A stretch of DNA of 36,268 bases from Paraburkholderia tagetis. GTDB lineage: Bacteria; Pseudomonadota; Gammaproteobacteria; Burkholderiales; Burkholderiaceae. Below are positions 7,683 to 15,834 of this stretch, in pieces. A program made the translations under genes and the position numbers. The notes below the pieces were generated by a model. It saw nothing but the letters and a program-made list of their open reading frames with translations. It made no database searches and was not told the DNA's origin. The stretch's first letter is position 1, and each line of letters begins with the position of its first letter. Location of the stretch: contig NZ_JAKLJA010000058.1 in assembly GCF_022213065.1 (NCBI RefSeq), positions 1-36,268 of the forward strand, written 5' to 3'.

Positions 7683-8741
7683 GTGAAAATGACCTTTCGC
7701 TGGTATGGCGACACCGACCCCGTGCCGCTCGCTTACATCCGTCAGATCCCTGGCATGGTCGGGGTCGTCTCGGCGATCTATGACGTGCCTGTGGGCGACG
7801 TGTGGCCGATCGACAGGATCCTGTCGCTGAAGGAGAAGATAGAGGCTCACGGCCTGACGCTGGAAGTGATCGAAAGCGTGCCGGTGCACGAGGACATCAA
7901 GCTCGGCAAACCGACGCGCGACACGCTCATCGCCAACTACGGCCAGACGCTGCTTAACCTCGGCGCCTGCGGTGTGAAGGTGGTCTGCTACAACTTCATG
8001 CCGGTTTTCGACTGGACCCGTACCTCGCTGGAAATGCCCCTGCCTGATGGATCGACGACGCTCGCGTTCGACACGCAAGCGATCCGCGAACTCGACGTCA
8101 GCCATGGTATCCAGGTGCCCGGCTGGGACGCGAGCTATCGGGCCGAGCAATTGAAAGCCCTGTTGCGCGACTACGAAGCGCTTGACGAAGCCGGTCTCTG
8201 GGCCAATCTCGACTACTTCCTGCGCGCGACGATTCCGGTGGCCAAAGAAGCCGGGATCAAGATGGCGATCCACCCCGACGATCCGCCGCGGCCGATTTTC
8301 GGGCTGCCGCGCATCGTGAAGAATCGTGCGGACCTGCAGCGCGTGCTGGCTATCGTCGACGATCCCGCCAACGGCCTGACGCTGTGTTCGGGGTCGCTGG
8401 GCGCGGACCTGCAGAACGATATTCCGGCTCTGGTGCGCGAGTTTGGCGCGCGTGGCCGGATTCATTTTGCACACCTGCGTAATGTGCAAACCAATGCGGC
8501 GGGCGACTTTCATGAGACCTCGCATCGCTCGGCCGACGGCTCGCTCGACATGGCGGAAATCGTCAAGGCCTATTTCGAAACCGGCTTTGAAGGCTATGCA
8601 AGGCCGGACCATGGGCGAATGATCTGGGGCGAGACGGGCCGCGCGGGCTATGGGCTGTTCGACCGCGCGCTGGGTGCGGTCTACCTGAACGGCATCTGGG
8701 AAGGTCTCGCCAAACATCCGGCCCATCATGCGGCTGAGTAA
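7683..8741 (+). CDS. uxuA: Mannonate dehydratase
   Basis: This 352-residue enzyme removes water from D-mannonate to give 2-keto-3-deoxy-D-gluconate in the cytoplasm. It starts MKMTFRWYGDTDPVPL and shows family landmarks: YNFMPVFDWTRT (about residues 102-113), HPDDPP near 200, LCSGSLGAD near 240, HFAHLRNVQ near 265 and RPDHGR near 305. These include the His, Cys and Asp that hold the divalent metal. The GTG at 7683 is used because GGAGGAG lies about 8 nt upstream; the ATG two codons on is the alternative. Its end overlaps uxuB by 14 bp, so the two are translationally coupled. The product would need KDG kinase and aldolase, which are not in the window. Confidence 0.95.
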   Translation: MKMTFRWYGDTDPVPLAYIRQIPGMVGVVSAIYDVPVGDVWPIDRILSLKEKIEAHGLTLEVIESVPVHEDIKLGKPTRDTLIANYGQTLLNLGACGVKVVCYNFMPVFDWTRTSLEMPLPDGSTTLAFDTQAIRELDVSHGIQVPGWDASYRAEQLKALLRDYEALDEAGLWANLDYFLRATIPVAKEAGIKMAIHPDDPPRPIFGLPRIVKNRADLQRVLAIVDDPANGLTLCSGSLGADLQNDIPALVREFGARGRIHFAHLRNVQTNAAGDFHETSHRSADGSLDMAEIVKAYFETGFEGYARPDHGRMIWGETGRAGYGLFDRALGAVYLNGIWEGLAKHPAHHAAE

Positions 8742-10221
8742 TGCCGCCCTGGCTTCGCTCGCGGCGCGCGCGACTAGCGAAGTAGTCGTTCCTGCCTACG
8801 ATCGTACGAGCCTTGCACCGGGCATTGTCCATCTGGGCCTCGGCGCGTTTCATCGTGCGCACCAGGCCGTCTACACCGAGCACACGTTGCGCGCTGGCGA
8901 TCACCGCTGGGGTATCGTCGGCGTGTCGTTGCGGCGCGCGGACACGTCGGAGGCGCTCACTCCGCAAGATCATCTGTATGCAGTGGATGTGCGCGACGGC
9001 ACCGCGGAGTCCTTCCAGGTCATCGGCGCGCTGATCGCTTCGCTGGTCGCGCCGCAATCGCCCGCCGGCGTGCTCCATGCGATGACCGATCCGTGCTGCC
9101 ATATCGTCAGCCTGACGATCACCGAGAAAGGCTATTGCCGCAGTCCGGCCAGCGGCGCGTTGCAATTCGATCATCCCGACATTGCCCATGATCTGCGCGA
9201 GGCCGCCGCGCCGCGTAGCGCGATCGGCTTCGTCGTGCGCGCGCTCGCGCTGCGCCGCGCGGCCGGTCTGGGCCCGTTTACCGTGCTGTCGTGCGACAAC
9301 CTGCCGTCCAACGGCGATACGATGCGCGCGTTGACGCTGGCGTTCGCGCGCCAAACGGATCCTGTGCTGGCCGACTGGATCGAGCGGGAGGGCGCATTTC
9401 CCAACACCATGGTGGATCGGATCGTGCCGCTCACCACCGAGGCCGATCGCGCGCGCGTAGCGAAGCAACTCGGCGCCGACGATGCCTGGCCGGTGATGAC
9501 CGAGCCGTTTTCGCAATGGGTGATCGAGGACCGCTTCGCGGGACCGCGGCCGGCGTGGGAGCGCGCAGGTGCGACGCTCGTCGGTGACGCGCGTCCCTAT
9601 GAGCAGGCCAAATTGCGGATGTTGAACGGCGCGCATTCGGCGCTCGCGTACCTCGGGTCGCTGATCGGCTACGACACTGTCGATCAGGCGATCAGTGCGC
9701 CGGCCGTGCTGAACTTTGTCGAATGCATGTTGCGCGACGAGGTGGAGCCGACGCTGTCGCTTCCCGCTTTGGCCAGCTATCGCGCTGAGCTGTTCACGCG
9801 TTTTCGCAACACCGCGCTCGATCACCGCTTGCAACAGATCGCGACCGACGGCTCGCAGAAACTGCCCCAGCGCTGGCTGGAAAGCGTGCGCGCCAACTTG
9901 AAACGCGGCGCGCCGACCGAACGTCTTGCCTTTGCGCTGGCCGGCTGGATCGCGTACCTCAGCGGTCACGATGAGACGGGGCGCACCTACGCGATCGCGG
10001 ATCCCCTTGCCGCCAGACTGACCGAAGTGGTCCGCGCGACCTTGCACTCGGATGCCGTTGATGCGGTCCGAACATTGTTCGAAATCGAGTCAATTTTCGG
10101 ATGCGATCTGCGCGCGCACCCGCGCTTCGTCGCGCAAGTCGCACGCCATCTGGCGGCGATTCGTGCACAAGGCATCGTCAAAGCGATGGACGGCTTGTAC
10201 CGCCTCAGGCTATGCGCGTAA
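8728..10221 (+). CDS. uxuB: D-mannonate oxidoreductase (fructuronate reductase), mannitol dehydrogenase family
   Basis: A 497-residue NAD-dependent long-chain polyol dehydrogenase, predicted to reduce D-fructuronate to D-mannonate, the substrate of UxuA next door. The N-terminal half begins with HLGLGAFHRAHQAVYTE (about 31-47), the nucleotide-binding signature. The catalytic KLRMLNGAHS (about 293-302) holds the Lys, Asn and His of the K-x4-N-x2-H motif. Related enzymes act on mannitol, arabinitol, altronate or tagaturonate, so the substrate is assigned from the uxuA neighbour. The start is fixed by the overlap with uxuA; the next gene begins 55 bp after its stop. Confidence 0.92.
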   Translation: MRLSNAALASLAARATSEVVVPAYDRTSLAPGIVHLGLGAFHRAHQAVYTEHTLRAGDHRWGIVGVSLRRADTSEALTPQDHLYAVDVRDGTAESFQVIGALIASLVAPQSPAGVLHAMTDPCCHIVSLTITEKGYCRSPASGALQFDHPDIAHDLREAAAPRSAIGFVVRALALRRAAGLGPFTVLSCDNLPSNGDTMRALTLAFARQTDPVLADWIEREGAFPNTMVDRIVPLTTEADRARVAKQLGADDAWPVMTEPFSQWVIEDRFAGPRPAWERAGATLVGDARPYEQAKLRMLNGAHSALAYLGSLIGYDTVDQAISAPAVLNFVECMLRDEVEPTLSLPALASYRAELFTRFRNTALDHRLQQIATDGSQKLPQRWLESVRANLKRGAPTERLAFALAGWIAYLSGHDETGRTYAIADPLAARLTEVVRATLHSDAVDAVRTLFEIESIFGCDLRAHPRFVAQVARHLAAIRAQGIVKAMDGLYRLRLCA

Positions 10222-10276
10222 CCGCCGCGAACGCCGCGTTCTGCCGGGTAGCGGCACTAAGTAACTGGAGGAAGGC

Positions 10277-11107
10277 ATGAGCGAACTGCTCGTCAAACCG
10301 TCAAAAAATGGCGAAGACGGCCATATCATCCATATCACGCCGGCGAGCGCCGGCTGGAAATACGTCGGCTTCGATGTTTTCGACCTGAAGGCCGGCGCCA
10401 CGGTCACGCAGGATACAGGCAATCGCGAAGTCGTGATCGTACTCGTCAAGGGTCACGCGATGGTCGGTTGCGAAGGGCTCGCGAGCCGCGCGATCGGCGC
10501 ACGGATGACGCCGTTCGATGGCGCGCCGTGGTCCATGTATGTGCCGCCGCATACACGCTACACGATCGTGGCGACGGACGACGTCGAACTCGGAATCTGC
10601 TCCGCGCCCGCGAAGGGCGGTCTGCCGCCGCGCTTCATTGCACCTGAGGAGGTCAAGCAGGAAACACGCGGCGCGGGCGCCAATCTGCGTCACGTGCGCC
10701 ACATCCTGCCGGAAACCGAGCCGGCGGAGAGCTTGCTGGTGGTGGAATCGGTGACGCCCGCGGGCAACTGGTCGAGCTACCCGCCGCATCGGCACGATAC
10801 CGACGATGGCGAGCAGCAGACCTATCTCGAGGAAACCTATTACCACCGCGTCTCGCCGCCGCAGGGCTTCGCGTTTCAGCGCGTCTATACCGACGACCGC
10901 AGTATCGACGAAACGCTTGCGGCGTACGACAAGCATGTCGTGCTGGTGCCGCGCGGCTATCACCCGGTTGCCGCCGCGCACGGCTACGACCTCTACTACC
11001 TGAATGTAATGGCCGGTCCGCGTCGCACCTGGCACGTACACAACGAACCGGCGCATGAATGGTTACTACAGCCCGGCGGAAGCGTCGCGGTGGACGGCCT
11101 GCGCTGA
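10277..11107 (+). CDS. IolB/KduI-family uronate isomerase (5-deoxy-glucuronate isomerase-like)
   Basis: This 276-residue double-cupin protein matches IolB, which converts 5-deoxy-D-glucuronate to 5-dehydro-2-deoxy-gluconate in inositol breakdown. The metal site is visible: H171 and H173 in PPHRHDTDD, Glu185/186 in TYLEETYYH, and H229 in RGYHPVAAAHGYD. GGAGG precedes the ATG by 5-6 nt. No other iol gene is near. It is instead third in the uxu operon, where a uronate isomerase (UxaC) would be expected. An aldose-ketose isomerisation giving the ketouronate used by UxuB would fit both fold and context, but that is inference. I leave the symbol blank because iolB would imply the inositol pathway. 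Confidence 0.85.
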   Translation: MSELLVKPSKNGEDGHIIHITPASAGWKYVGFDVFDLKAGATVTQDTGNREVVIVLVKGHAMVGCEGLASRAIGARMTPFDGAPWSMYVPPHTRYTIVATDDVELGICSAPAKGGLPPRFIAPEEVKQETRGAGANLRHVRHILPETEPAESLLVVESVTPAGNWSSYPPHRHDTDDGEQQTYLEETYYHRVSPPQGFAFQRVYTDDRSIDETLAAYDKHVVLVPRGYHPVAAAHGYDLYYLNVMAGPRRTWHVHNEPAHEWLLQPGGSVAVDGLR

Positions 11108-11123
11108 GTCCCGTCGCGGTAAG

Positions 11124-12119
11124 TCAGTCGCTGTCGGCGTCGGGGCCTTGGGTATCGAATCCGGCGGCCTCGCGCAGCGCTTGCAGCATCGCCCGCGCAC
11201 CCGGTGAGAGCCTGTCGCCGCGCCGTGTGACGATGCCCGCCGGTCCGAGCTTCAGATCGAGTTCGAACGGCAGCGGTTCCAGCGCGCCGGCAATGCAATA
11301 CGGCTGCACCGGGTCGCGCGCGAGCGGCGCGATCATATCGCTCATTTGCAGCAGACTCGTGATGACAGGCAGCGATGAGCTCTCGACCACATCCGTCGGC
11401 AACGCGAGCTGCCGTTCGAGAAAAAGTTGCGTGAACTGATTGCGCATCACGTTGCCTTTCGGCGGCAGGATCCACGTTTGCGGCGCCAGTTCGTTCCAGC
11501 TGAGAGTCTTGCGCTTGACGAGCGGATGGCCAACGCGTGCGAATAGCCCGTGCTGTGCTTCTGCAAGCGGGGCGTAGTGCAGCTCCGCCAGATCGTCTGG
11601 ATTGCGGATTCGCGCGACGATCATATCCAGCTTGCCTTCCTGCAGACGCTGCACGAGCACCTCGCTGAACTCCATTTCGATGTTGATGCGAATCTGCGGA
11701 AAGCGCTTCTTGAGTAGCGCCACGGCCTTCGGCACAAGGTTGGTGGCCGCCGTGACCTCGGTGCCGATCATCGCCTGCCCGGTCAGGCCGGCTTTGAGCG
11801 CGGATACTTCGTCGTACGCGTGCCGCAACTCGGCCAAGACGCTGCGCGCATGGCGGATCAGCACCTCGCCGTACCAGGTGGGCTCGACACCGCGCGGATG
11901 CCGTTCGAACAATGGCACACCCATCGTCTCTTCCAGTTCCCGCAGCAACTTGGTTGCCCCGGGTTGGGTCATGTGCGCGGCGTCCGCCGCGCGCAATACC
12001 GAGCGATGGGTGTCGAGCTGAACGATCAGGGCTAATTGGCGCGTCTTTAGACGCGTGGGGTCGAAGCGGCCCGTCGCGATGGCCCCCGCGCCGTTGTCAG
12101 GATGAACTGTCGAGGTCAC
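11124..12119 (-). CDS. LysR-family transcription regulator, probable regulator of the uxu and M24/MFS operons
   Basis: A 331-residue LysR protein. After a 20-residue lead, the helix-turn-helix runs from LKTRQLALIVQLDTH through AADAAHMTQPGATKLLRELE (recognition helix) to VPLFERHPRGVEPT. The substrate-binding domain begins near GQAMIGTEVTAA (about residue 107) and resembles the sugar/aromatic GbpR-type branch. The start is a GTG after GGAGA. It converges on the IolB-like gene and diverges from the M24 gene. The matching 70-bp elements at 7460 and 12135 are its probable targets, the second lying in its own divergent promoter region, so it may also regulate itself. Confidence 0.92.
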   Translation of the reverse strand: MTSTVHPDNGAGAIATGRFDPTRLKTRQLALIVQLDTHRSVLRAADAAHMTQPGATKLLRELEETMGVPLFERHPRGVEPTWYGEVLIRHARSVLAELRHAYDEVSALKAGLTGQAMIGTEVTAATNLVPKAVALLKKRFPQIRINIEMEFSEVLVQRLQEGKLDMIVARIRNPDDLAELHYAPLAEAQHGLFARVGHPLVKRKTLSWNELAPQTWILPPKGNVMRNQFTQLFLERQLALPTDVVESSSLPVITSLLQMSDMIAPLARDPVQPYCIAGALEPLPFELDLKLGPAGIVTRRGDRLSPGARAMLQALREAAGFDTQGPDADSD

Positions 12120-12134
12120 GATGTCGTCTCCATG

Positions 12135-12204
12135 TATTCCGTATCGATATAGGTTTTGCGTTATTTTTCATTATAAAAGCATATCGATCGATCCTACTAT
12201 GCAG
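12135..12204 (+). promoter_or_regulatory. Promoter/operator of the M24/MFS operon (70-bp element, copy 2)
   Basis: Ungapped 50/70 match to 7460-7529. TTATTTTTCATTATAA is the counterpart of the palindromic core in copy 1, differing at one of 16 bases. TACTAT (12195-12200) is the -10, 17 nt after TATAAA. The element starts 15 bp from the LysR start codon, so it can also serve the divergent regulator promoter. Confidence 0.65.
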
Positions 12205-12305
12205 CAGACGCCCTGCATTCCAAGGCGGGTGGTTTCCCATCACGGGCATCGAGACTGGCTGCATCCAGCATCCGCGCATGCAGCTGCATAGGAGACGAAG
12301 AAGCA

Positions 12306-13472
12306 ATGAACATCCGTACCGCAGCCTTCCCGCCGGAAGGCATCACTACCGACGAGTTCCTCGGCCGCGTCGCCAAGGTCCGCAGCGCGCTCGATAAAGC
12401 GGGCCTGGTAGGCCTGCTCGCCTTCGGCGATTGCTGGCGCGGCGCGAATATCGGCTACTTCACCGAGTTCCGCCCGCTCGACGGCGTATCGGACATTGCC
12501 AACGCGATCCTGCTGCTGCCGGTGGACGGCGACCCCGTGCTGTTCGTGTCGGATCAATGCTTCGATTACGCAACGAGCGTGACCGCCTTCGAGGTGCGCA
12601 GCCTGCGTGAAGTCACGCAACAGGTGCAGGTATTTTCGGCGCGGCACCGCAGCGGCACGGTCGGCCTCGCCGGCGCCGCCTATATCCCCGCGGACCTGCT
12701 GCAGCGCCTGAACGCCGGTCTCGGCGAGCTGAAGCTCGAACCGACAACGGTGCTGGCCGAAATCAAGGCGATCAAGAGCGAGGCCGAGGTCGCGCTGATG
12801 CGCAAAGCCGCCGCCTTGACCGATTCGGCGATGGCTGCGATTCGCGACGCCCTCGCCGAGCGCCGTCCCTACACCGAGCGTGAACTCGCTTTAATTGCTG
12901 ACCGCGCGATGCTCGCGGGAGGAGCGGACCGGACCGCGTTCGATTCGATGGTGCAATCCGGTCCGCGCTCGGCCTATAACCTGGCGCGCCCCACCGACCG
13001 CATCCTGCAACCGGGCGACCTCACCATGACTGACATCGGTGCGCGTTATCGTGGGTACGTGGCCGATGGCGGACGCGGTTTCACCTACGGTCCGGCGAAT
13101 CCCGAAAAGATGGCGATCGTCGCCGCAGCGGCGCGCGCAGTTGAAGCAGGGCTGGCCGCCGCGCGTCCCGGCATGGCGGCCATGGAACTGAACGCGGTGA
13201 TCCAGCAGGCGCTGGTGAAATCGAACTACGAGCAATACTCAAGCGAAGCGCGCGGCCACGGCACCGGTCACGGCACCGGCATGGACCCGGAAGAAGAAGC
13301 GCCGTGGATCGGGCCGGGCAACAAGACCGTGCTGCAGGAAAACATGGTCTTTACCCTGAAGGCGACGATCACGGTGCCGAACGTCGGCGGTTTGCGCACG
13401 GAACGTATCGTGCGGTTGACCTCGGGCGGCGTCGAAACGCTCGACCAGTTCCCGATGGAACTGCACTGGTGA
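12306..13472 (+). CDS. M24-family (Xaa-Pro peptidase/creatinase-like) hydrolase with altered metal site
   Basis: A 388-residue protein with a creatinase-type N-terminal domain (about 1-150) and a pita-bread C-terminal domain. Of the five metal ligands of true M24 peptidases I see Asp243 (MTDIGARY), Asp254 (YVADGGRGF, correct spacing of 11), a His in GHGTGHGTG (318 or 322) and Glu366 (RTERIV). The ligand Glu expected in the TxEPG motif is Lys352 (TLKAT). The HE after the GHG motif is also gone (MDPEEEAP). Loss of ligands is typical of non-peptidase members such as creatinase and ectoine hydrolase, so I expect hydrolysis of a C-N bond in a small molecule rather than a dipeptide. It shares its promoter element with uxuA and is followed 89 bp on by a transporter. 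Confidence 0.85.
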   Translation: MNIRTAAFPPEGITTDEFLGRVAKVRSALDKAGLVGLLAFGDCWRGANIGYFTEFRPLDGVSDIANAILLLPVDGDPVLFVSDQCFDYATSVTAFEVRSLREVTQQVQVFSARHRSGTVGLAGAAYIPADLLQRLNAGLGELKLEPTTVLAEIKAIKSEAEVALMRKAAALTDSAMAAIRDALAERRPYTERELALIADRAMLAGGADRTAFDSMVQSGPRSAYNLARPTDRILQPGDLTMTDIGARYRGYVADGGRGFTYGPANPEKMAIVAAAARAVEAGLAAARPGMAAMELNAVIQQALVKSNYEQYSSEARGHGTGHGTGMDPEEEAPWIGPGNKTVLQENMVFTLKATITVPNVGGLRTERIVRLTSGGVETLDQFPMELHW

Positions 13473-13561
13473 GCACAGTGACCTTATCGTAACGTGCGGG
13501 CGAACCCGCGCCGCCGAGACGCAGCAGTTCAAAACATAGATTCCCAGAGAAGGGAGGAGAC

Positions 13562-14947
13562 ATGAATACATCGCCCATTTCATCCGGCAACGCGCCGGTT
13601 ATCGACCGGTCGGCCGTCAACCGTGTGCTGGTCGCCTCGGTGGTCGGGACCGCCATCGAGTGGTACGACTTTTTTCTTTATGCCACCGCTTCGGCGCTGG
13701 TCTTCGCCAAGCTGTTTTTCCCCTCGTTCGATCCGGTGGTCGGCACCATCGCTGCGTTCGGAAGTTTTGCGGTTGGCTATCTCGCACGGCCCTTCGGCGC
13801 CGTGTTTTTCGGGCACTTTGGCGATCGCATCGGACGTAAGGCGACGCTCGTCGCGACGCTGACGATCATGGGCGTCGGCACCTTCGTGATCGGCCTGCTG
13901 CCGACTTACGCCTCGATCGGCGTCTGGGCGCCGATCCTGCTGGTCGCGATGCGCTTCCTGCAAGGGCTCGGCGTCGGCGGCGAATGGGGCGGCGCGGTGC
14001 TGATGGTGGTCGAAACGGCGCCGGCCAGGAAACGTGGTTTCTTCGGCGCATTCCCCCAATTGGGCGTGCCGCTCGGACTGATGCTCTCGACCGCGGTGTT
14101 CAAGGCCGTCTCGAGTCTGCCGTCAGACGCGTTCTATTCATGGGGATGGCGCCTGCCGTTCCTGCTGAGCGTCGCGCTGATCGCGATCGGCCTGTTCATC
14201 CGCCTGCGCGTCATGGAGTCGCCGGTATTTGAACAGGTCAAGGCGAGCAGGCAGGTCGTGAAGGCGCCGCTGATCGAATTGCTGCGCCGGCATCCGAAAG
14301 ACCTCGTGCTCACGATCGGCACGCGCTTCGCGGTCGACATCACCTTCAACGTGATCAACGTGTTCGTGCTGGTATACGGAACGACGCGGCTCGGCTTGTC
14401 GCGTGGACTACTGCTGAACGCCATCATTGTGGGCTGCGCGTTTGCGCTGATCACGCTGCCACTGTTCGGCAAACTGTCGGATGTTATTGGACGCCGGACC
14501 GTCTTCATGCTCGGCGCGGTGTTCGTGGCGATCTATGGATTCGCGTTCTTTCCGTTGCTCGAGACACGCAATCCGACCTTGATTTTCGTGGCGTACGTCT
14601 GCGGTATCGCGTTGAGCCAGGCGTCGGTATACGGCGTGCAATCGACGTGGTTTGCGGAACTGTTCGGGACGCGGGTGCGCTATACGGGCGCTTCGCTGCC
14701 GTATCAGATCGCCGGCATCATCACGTCAGGACCGACGCCATTAATCGCCACCTATCTGTTCGCGACGTATGGCCAGACGCTGCCCATTTCGATCTATATC
14801 GCGGCGACAGGGTTGCTGAGCCTGGTGTGCGCGTTTTTCCTCGCTGAGACTTTCAAGCGGGATCTGTCCGCAGAGCCGGAAGACGAGGCGGCCGCAGCGC
14901 TGGGCGCGCGTGCGTCCGCACACTCGCCGCATCCCTTGTCGCGCTGA
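13562..14947 (+). CDS. MFS transporter, metabolite:H+ symporter (MHS) family
   Basis: A 461-residue inner-membrane carrier with about twelve hydrophobic segments. MHS signatures are clear: VVGTAIEWYDFFLYATASAL at the first helix, RPFGAVFFGHFGDRIGRK (loop 2-3 motif, about 79-96), RFLQGLGVGGEWGGAVL near 135-150, and the paired GKLSDVIGRR in the second half. Relatives carry shikimate, 2-oxoglutarate, citrate or proline, so the substrate cannot be read from the sequence. GGGAGGAG precedes the ATG. It is second in the operon with the M24 hydrolase and, by the shared element, co-regulated with uxuAB, which suggests import of a uronate or uronate conjugate. Confidence 0.93.
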   Translation: MNTSPISSGNAPVIDRSAVNRVLVASVVGTAIEWYDFFLYATASALVFAKLFFPSFDPVVGTIAAFGSFAVGYLARPFGAVFFGHFGDRIGRKATLVATLTIMGVGTFVIGLLPTYASIGVWAPILLVAMRFLQGLGVGGEWGGAVLMVVETAPARKRGFFGAFPQLGVPLGLMLSTAVFKAVSSLPSDAFYSWGWRLPFLLSVALIAIGLFIRLRVMESPVFEQVKASRQVVKAPLIELLRRHPKDLVLTIGTRFAVDITFNVINVFVLVYGTTRLGLSRGLLLNAIIVGCAFALITLPLFGKLSDVIGRRTVFMLGAVFVAIYGFAFFPLLETRNPTLIFVAYVCGIALSQASVYGVQSTWFAELFGTRVRYTGASLPYQIAGIITSGPTPLIATYLFATYGQTLPISIYIAATGLLSLVCAFFLAETFKRDLSAEPEDEAAAALGARASAHSPHPLSR

Positions 14948-15233
14948 GCGCAAATCGATCCGGCTGCTATGCCGTCTATGACTGGGTCATTTTCGGCGCT
15001 GGAGCGGAAAGGCCAGGGGACCGTAGAGTCGCTAACGCGGGTTGAATGGAAGCCTCGTCGGCCCGTTTGATCGCGGATCGGATATAGGAGCGGCGCTTAG
15101 GGACGGCGGCATGGCCTGTCCGGTGGCGTGCGCAGTCTGCGCCTGCGGCGCAGGGCTGAAGAGACTGTCATGCGTGGTCGGAGAGTGTACGCGCCTTGGC
15201 GCCGCGATACTTTTGCTGTCCGTGCGGCTGATA

Positions 15234-15810
15234 ACGGCGGCAAGCATGGAAGAGCTGACTGGTATGGTAAGGCAGAATGCCGAGAACTCGAGCCAGGCGT
15301 TGACGCTCGCGACGAGTGCCACGGAAGCGGCCCACCAAGGCAGTAGTGCGGTCGAGGGGGTGATAGCGACGATGGCCGAGATCAATCAGAGTTCTGCACG
15401 CATCGGCGACATTTTCGCAATCGTCGAAGGAATCGCGTTTCAGTCCAATATCCTTGCCCTCAATGCGGCTGTCAATGCCGCGCGTGCGGGTGAGCAGGGG
15501 CGCGGATTCGCGGTGGTGGCCTCCGAAATGCGCACTCTTGCGCAGTGTTCGTCGGCAGCGGCCAAGGAGATCAAGGATCTGATCGGGACGTCGAGCGGAA
15601 AAGTGCAGGCGGAGGCACGCTGGTGAACGAGGCGGGCGGCCGCATGCAGGCGATCCTCACCAGTGTGAAGCGCGTGGCCGATATTGTGGATGAGATATCG
15701 GCCGCTTCGTTCGAGCAAAGAGCGGGTATCCATCAGGTCGCTCACGCGGTAGCGCAGATGGATTCGGCGACTCAACAGAATGCTACATTGATCGAGCAGG
15801 CGGGCGGAAG
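15234..15810 (+). pseudogene. Methyl-accepting chemotaxis protein, decayed C-terminal fragment
   Basis: Only the cytoplasmic signalling domain remains. TAASMEELTGMVRQN, IAFQSNILALNAAVNAARAGE, GRGFAVVASEMRTLAQ and AAKEIKDLIG are in one frame. After a one-base shift near 15605 the next frame continues with TLVNEAGGRMQAILTSVKRV, ADIVDEISAAS and QMDSATQQNATLIEQAGG. The sensor, membrane segments and HAMP domain are missing, and the invariant Glu of the hairpin tip (AAVEAARAGE) is Asn. It cannot signal. Its end lies 25 bp from the convergent dehydratase gene. The preceding 14948-15233 holds no gene I can support. Confidence 0.85.
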
Positions 15811-15834
15811 GCGTAGTGCTCGCTCAGCGCTGAT

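Noticed and set aside
8563..10047. 494-codon minus-strand frame
   Set aside because: Antisense to uxuB, Arg-rich, no family resemblance.
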